A DNA stretch of 64,000 nt from Colwellia sp. 1_MG-2023 (lineage in GTDB: Bacteria; Pseudomonadota; Gammaproteobacteria; Enterobacterales; Alteromonadaceae), in the NCBI RefSeq assembly GCF_030546755.1, contig NZ_JAUOPE010000002.1, forward strand, positions 327,301 through 391,300, written 5' to 3'. Shown piece by piece: positions 18,316 through 27,677 of the stretch (within the stretch, counting starts at the first letter, position 1; every line of letters begins with the position of its first letter). The notes under the pieces were generated by a model. It ran no database searches, was not told the origin of the DNA, and saw nothing but the letters and a program-made list of their open reading frames with translations. A program made the position numbers and the translations under genes.

Positions 18316-20127
18316 ATGATAACACTTAAAAATATATCTTTAGCAGGTTTATTACTTGCTTCTCTCACCGCATGTAATGGTGATGACGGTAAAGACGGTT
18401 CAGCAGGCGTAACTGGCGAACAAGGAGTGCAAGGAGAACAGGGAGAGCAAGGTGTTGCTGGTGAAGACGGTAAAAGCGCCACTAAATCTTTAACAACGTC
18501 ACTTATTGCACGTGCCGTATTAAATGCAGAGTCTCCTGAAGGAGCTGCTGAAATAGTACAATATCAACAATCAACAGGTTGGATTTATGCCATTAATAGT
18601 TCTGGCGAAAAAGCAACGGTTGATATTTTAGACTTAAATAATATTGATCCTGCTGCCTTAACTAAAGACAGTGAAGGTATAGTCACCAATACCAACATGT
18701 CTACTGTCATGCAAATTGATTTATCACTGAATACCGCCGGAGATGCAAACAGTGTAAGTGTTTCAAATACTTTAAATATTTTAGCCGTTGCAATGGCGGC
18801 AAATAATACTGGTGAACGAGGTTTTATTGCCTTTTATGATATTTCTGGTCCATCACCAAGCTTTATCAAAAATGTACAAGTAGGTTATTTACCAGATATG
18901 GTAGCAATTTCAAAAGATGGCACTAAAGTTGTGGTTGCCAATGAAGGTGAGCCGAATGGCGATTATTCAATTGATCCTGAAGGTAGTATTTCGATTATCG
19001 ATATTAATGCTGGTGTTATTTCAGACACTGCGATCAATCTTGACTTCACTGCATTAAACGACAAAAAAACTGAATTAATGGCACAAGGGGTAATGTTTGC
19101 TAACCCTTCAGGTCGAACAATCAATGGCAACTTAATCAATACTACCGTCGCGATGGATCTTGAACCGGAATACGTCGCTATTTCATCAGATAATCAAACA
19201 GCGTTTGTTTCTATTCAAGAAAACAATGCGATGGCAGTGGTAAATTTAGCCACCAATACTTTGGTAGAAGTAAAAGGCTTAGGTTTTAAAGATTGGTCAA
19301 ACTATCAGATTGATGCCTCTGATAAAGATGATGGCATCAATTTCCAAACTTACCAAAACTTATATGGCATGTATCAACCAGACACCATTGCAACCTTTAC
19401 ATGGCAAAATGCTAATTTTATTATCAGTGCCAATGAAGGAGATGGCAGAGAATATTTCTTTGACGCCAGTTCTGAAACTGATTGTATGTCGAAAGGTGGC
19501 TTAGATTATGATGAAGATGATGGCTGTCTAGCGTATATCGATGAGAGCCGCGTGGAAGATTTACCTTTAGACCCTGCTGCTTTTGCTCAAGTGAATAATG
19601 ACGACAATGATATTGGTAGACTTAAAGTATCAAAAGTAAAAGGTGATATTGACGGCGATGGTGATTATGACCAGCTGTACACATACGGAGCCCGCTCTTT
19701 TTCTATTTGGGATCAAAATGGCAATATCATTTTTGATTCTGGCGATGACGTTGGCAAAATAACGGCAGCTATTCATGGTCAAGCCTTTAATAATGATGAA
19801 GATACTAACGAAGGCGATACACGTTCAGATGCCAAAGGTGCTGAGCCTGAAGCGCTAACCGTAGGAAAAATTGGAGAAAACACCTACGCATTTATCGGTT
19901 TAGAAAGAATGTCAGGCATCATGATTTATGACATCACCAACCCATTTAACGTAAGTTTTGTTGATTACTTTATCAACCGAGGCACCACTGAAGATGCCGA
20001 TATTACTGGCGATTTAGCCCCAGAAGGCATGGCTTTTATTCCCGCTACGGCAACGTCAAGTGCGATGCTAATTGTTGGTAATGAAATTTCTGGCTCCGTC
20101 AGTGTATGGGAAATAAGCCAACCATAA
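18316..20127 (+). CDS. choice-of-anchor I type lipoprotein with short collagen-like stalk
   Basis: 603 residues. Signal peptide with lipobox LTAC (Cys20), then ten Gly-X-Y triplets (residues 22-51, for example GEQGVQGEQGEQG), a brief collagen-like stalk. From about residue 80 it resembles the choice-of-anchor I family of large beta-propeller-like exported proteins: MVAISKDGTKVVVANEGEPN, AMDLEPEYVAISSDNQTAFV, DGDGDYDQLYTYGARSFSIW, EPEALTVGKIGENTYAFIGL, PEGMAFIP. DGDGD is a possible calcium site. Family members are often loosely annotated as alkaline phosphatase or phytase-like; I would not assign an activity. It stands alone, with a terminator right after. Confidence 0.82.
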   Translation: MITLKNISLAGLLLASLTACNGDDGKDGSAGVTGEQGVQGEQGEQGVAGEDGKSATKSLTTSLIARAVLNAESPEGAAEIVQYQQSTGWIYAINSSGEKATVDILDLNNIDPAALTKDSEGIVTNTNMSTVMQIDLSLNTAGDANSVSVSNTLNILAVAMAANNTGERGFIAFYDISGPSPSFIKNVQVGYLPDMVAISKDGTKVVVANEGEPNGDYSIDPEGSISIIDINAGVISDTAINLDFTALNDKKTELMAQGVMFANPSGRTINGNLINTTVAMDLEPEYVAISSDNQTAFVSIQENNAMAVVNLATNTLVEVKGLGFKDWSNYQIDASDKDDGINFQTYQNLYGMYQPDTIATFTWQNANFIISANEGDGREYFFDASSETDCMSKGGLDYDEDDGCLAYIDESRVEDLPLDPAAFAQVNNDDNDIGRLKVSKVKGDIDGDGDYDQLYTYGARSFSIWDQNGNIIFDSGDDVGKITAAIHGQAFNNDEDTNEGDTRSDAKGAEPEALTVGKIGENTYAFIGLERMSGIMIYDITNPFNVSFVDYFINRGTTEDADITGDLAPEGMAFIPATATSSAMLIVGNEISGSVSVWEISQP

Positions 20128-20153
20128 TAATTAAGCAAGTGTACTCAACCACC

Positions 20154-20180
20154 AAGGCTTCATGTATTGAAGCCTTTTTG
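20154..20180 (+). terminator. terminator of the choice-of-anchor lipoprotein gene
   Basis: GGCTTCA (20156-20162) and TGAAGCC (20168-20174) with a 5-base loop, then TTTTTG. About 30 bases after the stop codon. Confidence 0.8.
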
Positions 20181-20347
20181 CTTTTCAATCTTGCTAACCA
20201 CCAAAATTTTTGTTCGATAGTACAAAAATAACCACTTGATTATAAACAGTTTAAAAACTTGCTTCTTTTGATAAATCTGCTTACTTGGCAGGCCTTAAAA
20301 AAATTGCTTCAATGTTATCCCTTAAACGAAACGGCAGGAGATATCAC

Positions 20348-20761
20348 ATGCAATTTGCAGAACATGGCAACTACACCATTCATCCTCAAGGTAACATATT
20401 AGTAGTTGATGCCCATGGACCTTTCAATGAGCTAACTGCTGATCTATACATTCAAGATATGTACGATGCATGTGAAAAATTTTCAGGAAAAACTTGGGGG
20501 TTATTAGTAACTTTTTATGGTAATAGTGTTTTCTCGCCCGAAGCAGAACAAGCCTTAATTGAAGTTACAAAATATCGAATGAAAAAAGGCATGATTGCAA
20601 ACGCAACCGTTATTTTAGAAAGTAGTTCTGCCGATCTTCAACAAATGCAATTACGTCGCATATACCAAGGATGTAATCTCACGTTTCATGTTTTTAGTGA
20701 TGTATACAGTGCCCGCAATTGGTTAGAAAGCTTTGTTGTGAAACAATCAAATGCAATGTAA
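20348..20761 (+). CDS. small conserved-looking protein, possibly STAS/SpoIIAA-like
   Basis: 137 residues from the ATG at 20348, chosen because AGGAG lies eight bases upstream; an earlier start at 20285 would lack this. I do not recognise the family with certainty. The alternating strand/helix pattern (ILVVDAHGPFNELTADLYIQ, WGLLVTFYGNSVFSPEAEQA, ATVILESSSADLQQMQLRRI, FSDVYSARNWLESF) resembles the SpoIIAA/STAS-like proteins of marine gammaproteobacteria. No membrane segment or signal. A perfect bidirectional terminator follows. Confidence 0.75.
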   Translation: MQFAEHGNYTIHPQGNILVVDAHGPFNELTADLYIQDMYDACEKFSGKTWGLLVTFYGNSVFSPEAEQALIEVTKYRMKKGMIANATVILESSSADLQQMQLRRIYQGCNLTFHVFSDVYSARNWLESFVVKQSNAM

Positions 20762-20786
20762 ACACCAGAACAATAATAATTTAAAC

Positions 20787-20819
20787 CCAAAAAAGAGCGC
20801 AATACGCGCTCTTTTTTGG
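20787..20819. terminator. bidirectional terminator between the STAS-like gene and pepB
   Basis: Perfect 14-bp arms CCAAAAAAGAGCGC (20787-20800) and GCGCTCTTTTTTGG (20806-20819), 5-base loop. Gives a T run on both strands and serves both convergent genes. Confidence 0.9.
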
Positions 20820-20835
20820 TTGAGATAACGAACGC

Positions 20836-22140
20836 TTATTCCAACGGCGCAGCGGTTAATAATTTAGCTATTGTCGCAATACCTAATCCGGTAGCACCAG
20901 CTGCCCAAAGTCCATTGCTGTTGCCGTTATAGGCAGCTGATAAATCAAAGTGTAACCAACCTTTCCCTTCATTAGGGACAAAACGCGATAAAAACCCTGC
21001 AGCATTACTTGCACCACCTGGTCCACCGCCTGGAATAGGTCGACTATTAGCGGTATCTGCGAATTCTGATGGACACTTTTCTTGATGCCAAGGCTCTAAT
21101 GGCAATTGCCATAAAGGTTCATTCACCGATTTTGCCGTAAGTTTGGCTTGCTCAGCTAAATTTTGGTCGAGTGAAAATAGCGCAGAATAATCACCACCTG
21201 TTGCCATTACAGATGCACCAGTCAAAGTTGCGGCATCAATAATCATGTTTGGCTCACTCTCAGACGCGAGTAATAAACCATCGGCTAAAACTATTCGGCC
21301 TTCGGCGTCGGTGTTAGCCACTTCACACGTTACGCCATTTTTATAGGTTAAAATATCACTTAATTTATAAGCGTGGCTTGAAATCATATTTTCCGCACAG
21401 CACAAAATTAATTTCACTCGTTGGTTAAGCCCTTGACGAATCGCTAACGCCAAAGCACCAGCAACAACCGCAGCACCGCCCATATCCGCTTTCATATTAA
21501 ACATGCCCGCATTCGACTTTATGCTGTAGCCACCACTATCAAAGGTAATGCCTTTACCCACTAAACAAGTTGAAACAGGAGTATTTCCATCCTGACTAGG
21601 ATTAAAGTCTAATTCAAGCAAACAAGGTGGATGGACACTCCCCTTACCGACATTATAAATACCAACCCACCCTGCTTTTTCTAATGCTTCTCCTGCTATC
21701 ACCTTGGCAGTAATGCTATCAGGAGCTTGCGCGGTAATATAATCTATTGCCGATTGCGCTAGACCTTCTGGGGGGAGTTGCGTTGGAGTTTGGTTGGTTA
21801 AATCACGCGCCCAAGCAAAGACAGCCAATTTATCATTTAAAGAATCAACAGACGATTTCTCACCGGTAAATTCAACCGAGGTTAATTTTTCAACGCATGT
21901 AAAACCTAATGCAAATGCCCATTGAGCTTCATCGCTCCACATATCACCGGTTAATTTCGCAAACTTCACGCCCATTTTTTCAATACTACGAGCAGCTTTT
22001 TGAATGCTTTGTAATGGAAAAGAATCGGCTAAATGAACATAAATATAAAAATTCCCCTCGTCCATTTGGACTAATTTTTCACGTTGCCAATCTGCAAGTA
22101 TCGGTTGATTAATGAGTGATATCTGACAAGTTGAATTCAT
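20836..22140 (-). CDS. pepB: M17 leucyl aminopeptidase, PepB type
   Basis: 434 residues, near E. coli PepB (427). Cytosolic two-metal aminopeptidase. The catalytic region is intact: CLVGKGITFDSGGYSIK with the metal-binding Lys and Asp, MKADMGGAAVVAGAL, and the family signature NTDAEGRIVLADGLL carrying the Asp/Glu ligands and catalytic Arg. Ends with AGATGLGIATIAKLL. PepA is longer at about 500 residues, so PepB is preferred. Convergent with the STAS-like gene. Confidence 0.9.
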   Translation of the reverse strand: MNSTCQISLINQPILADWQREKLVQMDEGNFYIYVHLADSFPLQSIQKAARSIEKMGVKFAKLTGDMWSDEAQWAFALGFTCVEKLTSVEFTGEKSSVDSLNDKLAVFAWARDLTNQTPTQLPPEGLAQSAIDYITAQAPDSITAKVIAGEALEKAGWVGIYNVGKGSVHPPCLLELDFNPSQDGNTPVSTCLVGKGITFDSGGYSIKSNAGMFNMKADMGGAAVVAGALALAIRQGLNQRVKLILCCAENMISSHAYKLSDILTYKNGVTCEVANTDAEGRIVLADGLLLASESEPNMIIDAATLTGASVMATGGDYSALFSLDQNLAEQAKLTAKSVNEPLWQLPLEPWHQEKCPSEFADTANSRPIPGGGPGGASNAAGFLSRFVPNEGKGWLHFDLSAAYNGNSNGLWAAGATGLGIATIAKLLTAAPLE

Positions 22141-22278
22141 AACTTTAATTTCTCTTAATTAGGCTTCACTTAATTCTACACCAAATAGCCCAACTATAAT
22201 TAACCAATTCAATGTTCTTGTAATTGAAAACAAAAGATTTTTCTGACGAAATTAGTAATATTCGGCTATTTATAGCGT

Positions 22279-23067
22279 TTATTTAAAATTAATCTGATAT
22301 TTTTTTAATAACTCTTGGTAGTAAGGGGTATTTTTTAATTGTTTGGTAAGGGCACCAAGTTTGTCTTTTATTTCCTTTGAATCAGCTCTTTTGTTTGTTA
22401 TGGCCATATATACAGGTGTTATCGATATATGAGGCTCTAATGGCTTTACTAATTCACTGACACTTTCCCTTACTAATATTTCTTTAAAAACCAATGGATT
22501 ACTGATTAACAAATCAATTCGTTTGCCCAATAATAATTTCAGTAAAACATCTTCGGTTAAAGCTGGTAACTTATTTAAATAACTTGCTTGATCGAAGTAT
22601 TGTCCATAGGAATATTCCCTAACGGTACCAATGGAATATGAAATTAACGAGGCTAACTTGCCATCAAATTCAATAGTATTATTTGCAAGAGTAAACAACT
22701 GATTTATTTCATCTCCATAGGCAGGTTCAACAAAATAATACGCTTGTTCTCGCGCGTTAGTCTTAAAAAGAGTCAAAATAAGATCGATTTTGCCTTCTTC
22801 GACAAAATGTAAAGCTCTTGGCCATGGTAGAATAATATATTCAAAGTCATAGTGTGAGTTTGCTTCGATATAATTCAACACATCAATAGAAAAACCTTTA
22901 GTTTTTTCATCTTCGATAGAATAAAACGGAGAATAACCTACCTTTTCAATTGCAACAGTTAGTATTGTTTTGTCTTGATTAATGGGAGAATCTGAAAAAG
23001 GCATAGTATTCGCGGTAACAGAAATAATAAAAAGGATAAGTATTAATATGCTATGCGCGAATCTCAT
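22279..23067 (-). CDS. orphan periplasmic solute-binding protein, family 3
   Basis: About 262 residues from the ATG at 23067 (a TTG at 23091 would add eight residues before the signal peptide). Signal sequence MRFAHSILILILFIISVTAN. Then a family-3 amino-acid-type binding protein: VGYSPFYSIEDEKTKGFSID, VLNYIEANSHYDFEYIILPW, VEEGKIDLILTLFKTNAREQ. The strand-2 pattern matches the family, and the usual ABC partners are missing nearby. This type is common in marine gammaproteobacteria as orphan genes. Ligand unknown. Confidence 0.8.
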   Translation of the reverse strand: MRFAHSILILILFIISVTANTMPFSDSPINQDKTILTVAIEKVGYSPFYSIEDEKTKGFSIDVLNYIEANSHYDFEYIILPWPRALHFVEEGKIDLILTLFKTNAREQAYYFVEPAYGDEINQLFTLANNTIEFDGKLASLISYSIGTVREYSYGQYFDQASYLNKLPALTEDVLLKLLLGKRIDLLISNPLVFKEILVRESVSELVKPLEPHISITPVYMAITNKRADSKEIKDKLGALTKQLKNTPYYQELLKKYQINFK

Positions 23068-23227
23068 TACAGTAACTTCGATTTTTAACAAGGGTGATTA
23101 AAACTTTAGCTCATTTATGTTTTTAAATCAGATAAAATTTTACTCTTCCTTCTTTATAATCATTAATATATTGAAGCTACCCTTTTATATCGCATAAAAT
23201 GGCAACAAAAACATATAACCTTCCAAA

Positions 23228-23935
23228 ATGAAAATAAACGTACAGCAAGCAACACTTATCAAACGCTACAAACGCTTTCTTGCTGATGTCATAGTAGAAA
23301 ATGGCACAACGACTACCATTCATGTTGCTAACACAGGGGCAATGAGCGGTTGTGCTACTCCTAATGACACCGTTTTTTATAGTATTTCTGAGAATAAAAA
23401 AAGGAAATACCCGTTTAGTTGGGAAGTATCACAAACCGCTGAACAACATTGGATTTGCGTCAATACCATTAGAGCTAATCAACTCGTTGAAGAAGCACTG
23501 AATAATCAAAAAATTATCGAGTTGCAAAATTATACGGCTTTAAAACGTGAGGTTACATATGGCAATGAAGGCAGTAAGGTAGATTTTTATTTAATTGATG
23601 AGCAAAACAACGAAACTTTTATTGAAGTAAAAAGTGTCACACTACTTGAAGAGCAACAAGGTTATTTTCCTGACGCAAAAACCGAACGTGGACAAAAGCA
23701 TTTACGAGAATTAATGGAAGTAGTCGAGCAAGGTAAGCGAGCCGTATTATTATTTGCCGTTTTACATTCCGGTATAAACTCTGTGAAAGCAGCGGCACAT
23801 ATCGATAGTAAGTATGCAACATTATTATCCTTAGCCAAAGAAAAAGGCGTAGAAGTTATCGCTTACCAAGCAAACTTTGAAAAGAAGCTAGATAGCATAT
23901 ATATAACGCTTGAAAACCCTTTAAGCGTGAAATAA
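23228..23935 (+). CDS. sfsA: SfsA family nuclease
   Basis: 235 residues, full length. First gene of a conserved sfsA-dksA-gluQ-pcnB run. Recognised by [28 protein letters not shown], the nuclease-like core [20 protein letters not shown], with [14 protein letters not shown], and [20 protein letters not shown]. SfsA was first described in E. coli as affecting maltose metabolism; later work treats it as a DNA/RNA nuclease. A 260-base gap separates it from dksA. Confidence 0.92.
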   Translation: MKINVQQATLIKRYKRFLADVIVENGTTTTIHVANTGAMSGCATPNDTVFYSISENKKRKYPFSWEVSQTAEQHWICVNTIRANQLVEEALNNQKIIELQNYTALKREVTYGNEGSKVDFYLIDEQNNETFIEVKSVTLLEEQQGYFPDAKTERGQKHLRELMEVVEQGKRAVLLFAVLHSGINSVKAAAHIDSKYATLLSLAKEKGVEVIAYQANFEKKLDSIYITLENPLSVK

Positions 23936-24123
23936 TCTCAGTAAAACATTGACGCGGTATAGCAAAACTTGATAAAAAAGTGGGCTTGCGGGTAAGGTAG
24001 ACATAATCACAGGATAAGCGTACAGGCTAACTCTTTGATTTAATTTAATTAATATTTATTTTTTAATTTTTTCTTGAATTTTAAACACCGCAACACAATA
24101 TAGTTCTGATAATTAAGATCTAT

Positions 24124-24129
24124 TATAAT
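24124..24129 (+). promoter_or_regulatory. candidate -10 box of dksA
   Basis: Consensus TATAAT in an AT-rich region; transcription would begin near 24136. That leaves a 60-base leader before the ATG at 24196 and argues against the upstream in-frame ATG at 24136. No good -35 hexamer is seen at 16-18 bases, so this is tentative. Confidence 0.4.
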
Positions 24130-24195
24130 TGGCACATGCAATCAGATAATAGAATTTACGCGTTATTTGATGTACGCAGCATTAGGAGAATAAGC

Positions 24196-24639
24196 ATGCC
24201 AAACAACAAAAAAGCATTAGGCATATTAGCTTTAGCAGGTGTAGAGCCTTACGTAGAAAAAGCTGATGAAGAATACATGAACGCTGAGCAATCAGAGCAT
24301 TTTAAGAAAATACTTGATGCTTGGCGTGTACAACTTCGTGAGGAAGTTGATCGTACTGTAACTCATATGCAAGACGAAGCAGCAAATTTCCCCGATCCCG
24401 TTGATCGCGCTGCACAAGAAGAAGAGTTCAGTCTTGAACTACGTACACGAGACCGTGAGCGTAAACTCATCAAGAAAATTGAAAAAACGTTACAGTTAAT
24501 CGAAGAAGATGATTTTGGTTTTTGTAAAACGTGCGGTATTGAAATAGGTATCCGCCGTTTAGAAGCAAGACCAACAGCAGACTTATGTATTGAATGTAAA
24601 ACCTTAGCTGAAATTAAAGAACGTCAGTTAGCTGGCTAA
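24196..24639 (+). CDS. dksA: RNA polymerase-binding transcription factor DksA
   Basis: 147 residues from the ATG at 24196, preceded by AGGAG at a suitable distance; the start aligns with the conserved [10 protein letters not shown] (E. coli ILAIAGVEPY). DksA inserts a coiled coil into the RNA polymerase secondary channel and works with ppGpp. Coiled-coil tip acidic motif [12 protein letters not shown], then the four-Cys zinc finger CKTCG ... CIECK, complete here, so this is the standard zinc-containing DksA. Followed directly by gluQ. Confidence 0.96.
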   Translation: MPNNKKALGILALAGVEPYVEKADEEYMNAEQSEHFKKILDAWRVQLREEVDRTVTHMQDEAANFPDPVDRAAQEEEFSLELRTRDRERKLIKKIEKTLQLIEEDDFGFCKTCGIEIGIRRLEARPTADLCIECKTLAEIKERQLAG

Positions 24640-24651
24640 TCATCATTATTG

Positions 24652-25611
24652 ATGACTGCTAGTGACATAATGCGACCACAGTCTACTTATCGTGGTCGCT
24701 TTGCTCCTTCCCCTTCTGGTTACCTTCATTTTGGTTCGTTAATTACTGCTCTTGCGAGTTTTTTAGATGCCAAAAAAAATAATGGCACTTGGCTCGTTCG
24801 CCTTGAAGATATAGATCCGCCAAGAGAAAAAAAAGGCGCCAGTGCGCATATATTAAAAACATTAGCAGCTTTCGGTTTACATTGGGATGAAAACATCCTG
24901 TATCAAAGCAAACAAACAGATTATTACCAGCACATTATTGAGCAGCTTTTTAAAGAGCAGTATTGTTATTATTGTCAATGTACTCGTGCACAAATCAAAG
25001 CGATTGGCGGTATTTATCAAGGACACTGTCGTCATTTAAACCTAGATAAAAACCACAGTGCAATTAGAGTTATCAATCAGATTCAAATTGATCAGTATTC
25101 AGATCTCATCCAGGGAAAAATACAGTGTGATAAAGCTCTAGCAAGAGAAGACTTTATTATCCGAAGGAAAGATGGTTTATTTGCTTATCAACTGGCAGTA
25201 GTCGCCGATGATATTTACCAAAATATTAGTCACGTCATTCGCGGTTGTGACCTGCTTGAACCGACAACTCGCCAATTAAGCTTTTATCAACTATTAAGCG
25301 ATAAAGCATTTCGTCATGTTTTATGGTCTGCCCAAGATGAAAGTCACGTTAGTAAGCATTTACAAGCGCCAGTTTTCGGTCATATCCCATTGGCGATTAC
25401 AGAGCAAGGTTATAAACTCAGTAAACAAAATAAAGCGCCAGCAATTGATATTCAAAAACCACAACCAGCCCTTTTTGCTGCGCTACAATTTTTAGGTCAA
25501 CAACCCCCTATCGATTTGAAACATTTAAATGTCGACGAAATCATCCAATGGGCAATTGCTCATTGGCAACTCGAATCCGTCCCCAAAAAGCAAGAAATCC
25601 AATTAACTTAA
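24652..25611 (+). CDS. gluQ: glutamyl-Q tRNA(Asp) synthetase
   Basis: About 319 residues. Attaches glutamate to queuosine at position 34 of tRNA-Asp; a GluRS catalytic-domain paralogue with no anticodon domain. HIGH-like box FAPSPSGYLHFGS, KMSKS-like box KLSKQNK, zinc region CYYCQCTRAQIKAIGG followed by GHC. The exact start is uncertain (ATG at 24652 or 24670), because no clear ribosome site is present; the conserved part starts at GRFAPSP. Located just after dksA as in E. coli. Confidence 0.94.
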   Translation: MTASDIMRPQSTYRGRFAPSPSGYLHFGSLITALASFLDAKKNNGTWLVRLEDIDPPREKKGASAHILKTLAAFGLHWDENILYQSKQTDYYQHIIEQLFKEQYCYYCQCTRAQIKAIGGIYQGHCRHLNLDKNHSAIRVINQIQIDQYSDLIQGKIQCDKALAREDFIIRRKDGLFAYQLAVVADDIYQNISHVIRGCDLLEPTTRQLSFYQLLSDKAFRHVLWSAQDESHVSKHLQAPVFGHIPLAITEQGYKLSKQNKAPAIDIQKPQPALFAALQFLGQQPPIDLKHLNVDEIIQWAIAHWQLESVPKKQEIQLT

Positions 25612-25616
25612 GTAAT

Positions 25617-25640
25617 AAAATGGCTAAGATGCCGTTTTTT
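25617..25640 (+). terminator. candidate terminator after gluQ
   Basis: AAAATGGC (25617-25624) and GCCGTTTT (25631-25638) with a 6-base loop and a trailing T run. Stem is short and A/T-rich with one G-T pair, so confidence is limited. Confidence 0.45.
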
Positions 25641-25715
25641 CATTCTCTTTTTAGCTACACTGTTATATTATTGCGCCGTTATTCTTCATTTCTATAGGCA
25701 GTTACCATTAAAAGC

Positions 25716-27128
25716 GTGATCAATTTGTGCAAAAAAGTTTTAGGCAAGAAAAAAAATAAAAAATCACCTAAAAATATCAACCACTCCCCACAAATTTATA
25801 CTCGAGATCAACACCCCGTTTCTCGTAGTTTGATCAGCGCCAGCGCCTTAAAGGTTTTACACCGTTTAAACAAAAGCGGATACGAAGCTTACCTTGTTGG
25901 TGGTGGCGTACGAGACATTTTACTGGGGTTAGCCCCAAAAGATTTTGATATCGCAACCAATGCCACACCTGAGCAAATAAAAGCCTTGTTCAGAAACTGT
26001 CGTTTAATTGGTCGACGTTTTCGTTTAGCGCATATTGTATTTGGCCGAGAGATAATCGAAGTTGCCACTTTTAGAGGACACCATGAAAGCGCTCCTCAAA
26101 AACAACAAAATTGCCAAAAAACCTCTAAACAAAGCGAACATGGCATGTTGTTGCGTGACAATATTTATGGTTCTATCGATGAAGATGCTGAACGCCGAGA
26201 TTTCACTATCAACGCATTGTATTATTCATCAGCCGACTTCAAAATTTACGATTTTGCTGACGGGATCAGTGATATAAACGCTAAAAAAATTCGACTAATT
26301 GGGGATCCAGAAACACGCTACCGTGAAGATCCGGTAAGAATGTTGCGTGCGATTCGCTTTGCCACCAAGCTTGACATGGATATTAGCGAGGAAACTCGCA
26401 GCCCTATAAAATCCCTGGCGCCATTACTTGAAAACATACCGCCAGCGCGAATGTTTGAAGAGTTTTTAAAGTTATTTCTTTCTGGCAAAGCATTGAGTAA
26501 CTTTCACTTATTACGTGAGTACCAACTTTTTCGTTATTTTTTCCCGATTGTTGATCAAGCGCTTAATAATAATGATGACCCTTATATCTTGCCATTTATT
26601 GAACAAGCTTTAAAAAATACTGATGACCGAATTAATAATGATAAACGTGTCACTCCTGCTTTTTTATTTGCTGTTTTTTTATGGTATCCCTTACAAAAAC
26701 AGATTTCTCAACTACGAGCACAAACGCAATTAACGCCGCAAGATGCATTTTTTAATGCCTTAGGTGAAATAATGTCGGAGCAACAACGTAGTATTGCGAT
26801 TCCTAAGCGTTTTCAAGCGGTGATGAAAGACATTTGGATATTACAAGATAAACTCAATAAGCGAGTCGGTAAACAAGCCTATAAAGCTTTCGAACACCCC
26901 AAATTTAGAGCAGGATACGATTTCTTATTGTTGCGCAGTGACATTGAAACAACCGCTGAAAATACTCACCTTGCTGAATTAGCTAAATGGTGGACTGACT
27001 TTCAACAAAACAATCATGATACGCAACAGCTAATGATAAAAAGTATTGTAAAGTCAGGCACAACACAACGACGAACGCCACGTAAACGTCGTAAGCCTAA
27101 AAGCCAAGCGCCAAAAAGCAGTGAATAA
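25716..27128 (+). CDS. pcnB: poly(A) polymerase I
   Basis: 470 residues from GTG at 25716 (start approximate). Adds A tails that mark RNAs for decay. Nucleotidyltransferase core: AYLVGGGVRDILLGLAPKDF then DIATNATPEQ, with the catalytic DxD in KDFDIAT; FRLAHIVFGREIIEVATFRG; RRDFTINALYY; RAIRFATKLDMDI. A basic C-terminal tail (RRTPRKRRKPKSQ) is typical. It ends in TAATG overlapping folK. The signature and neighbourhood favour PcnB over the CCA-adding enzyme. Confidence 0.94.
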   Translation: MINLCKKVLGKKKNKKSPKNINHSPQIYTRDQHPVSRSLISASALKVLHRLNKSGYEAYLVGGGVRDILLGLAPKDFDIATNATPEQIKALFRNCRLIGRRFRLAHIVFGREIIEVATFRGHHESAPQKQQNCQKTSKQSEHGMLLRDNIYGSIDEDAERRDFTINALYYSSADFKIYDFADGISDINAKKIRLIGDPETRYREDPVRMLRAIRFATKLDMDISEETRSPIKSLAPLLENIPPARMFEEFLKLFLSGKALSNFHLLREYQLFRYFFPIVDQALNNNDDPYILPFIEQALKNTDDRINNDKRVTPAFLFAVFLWYPLQKQISQLRAQTQLTPQDAFFNALGEIMSEQQRSIAIPKRFQAVMKDIWILQDKLNKRVGKQAYKAFEHPKFRAGYDFLLLRSDIETTAENTHLAELAKWWTDFQQNNHDTQQLMIKSIVKSGTTQRRTPRKRRKPKSQAPKSSE

Positions 27129-27619
27129 TGACTTTAGCGTACATTGGACTTGGCAGTAATTTATCTGATCCCAAAGCTCAAATTCATCAAGCAATTGAGC
27201 AAGTAAAAGCGATCCCAAATACTCGTAGCACCAGCATATCTTCATTGTATTTTAGTCGTCCTATGGGACCACAAGATCAACCCGATTATATGAATGCTGT
27301 AATGGCAGTAGAAACCAACTTGCCTGCTCTTGCCTTACTAGATCATTTACAAGCAATAGAAAATAAAGCTGGGCGAGTTCGAAAAGAAAACCGTTGGGGC
27401 GCGCGTATTTTAGACCTTGATATTCTTCTTTTTGGTAATGAAGTTATCAATAACGAACGGTTAACAGTTCCTCATTATGGTATGAAGGTACGTGAATTTG
27501 TGCTTATTCCCTTGGCCGAAATTGCTGAAACACTAATCATGCCTGATGGTACTAGCATTTCAACACTTGCTAGAAACATCGCCACGAATGATTTAAAAAT
27601 TCATAGCCAATTAGACTAA
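27128..27619 (+). CDS. folK: 2-amino-4-hydroxy-6-hydroxymethyldihydropteridine pyrophosphokinase
   Basis: 163 residues. HPPK of folate synthesis; transfers pyrophosphate from ATP to hydroxymethyl-dihydropterin. Motifs: YIGLGSNLSDPKAQIHQAIE, SRPMGPQDQPDYMNAV, RWGARILDLDILLFG (with the two Asp that bind magnesium) and LTVPHYGMKVREFVLIPLAE. Overlaps pcnB by one base, so translationally coupled, and leads to panBC. Confidence 0.95.
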   Translation: MTLAYIGLGSNLSDPKAQIHQAIEQVKAIPNTRSTSISSLYFSRPMGPQDQPDYMNAVMAVETNLPALALLDHLQAIENKAGRVRKENRWGARILDLDILLFGNEVINNERLTVPHYGMKVREFVLIPLAEIAETLIMPDGTSISTLARNIATNDLKIHSQLD

Positions 27620-27677
27620 ATACGTTAAAATAAAACTCAATTAAACATAATCTAACGTTTACAACTCTGGAAATATC

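Noticed and set aside
18294..18482. Minus-strand Pro/Ser/Cys-repeat frame
   Set aside because: It is the reverse image of the collagen-like triplets in the lipoprotein gene; no ribosome site.
24136..24195. Upstream in-frame ATG of dksA
   Set aside because: Sits at the predicted transcription start, has no ribosome site, and would add residues not in the family.
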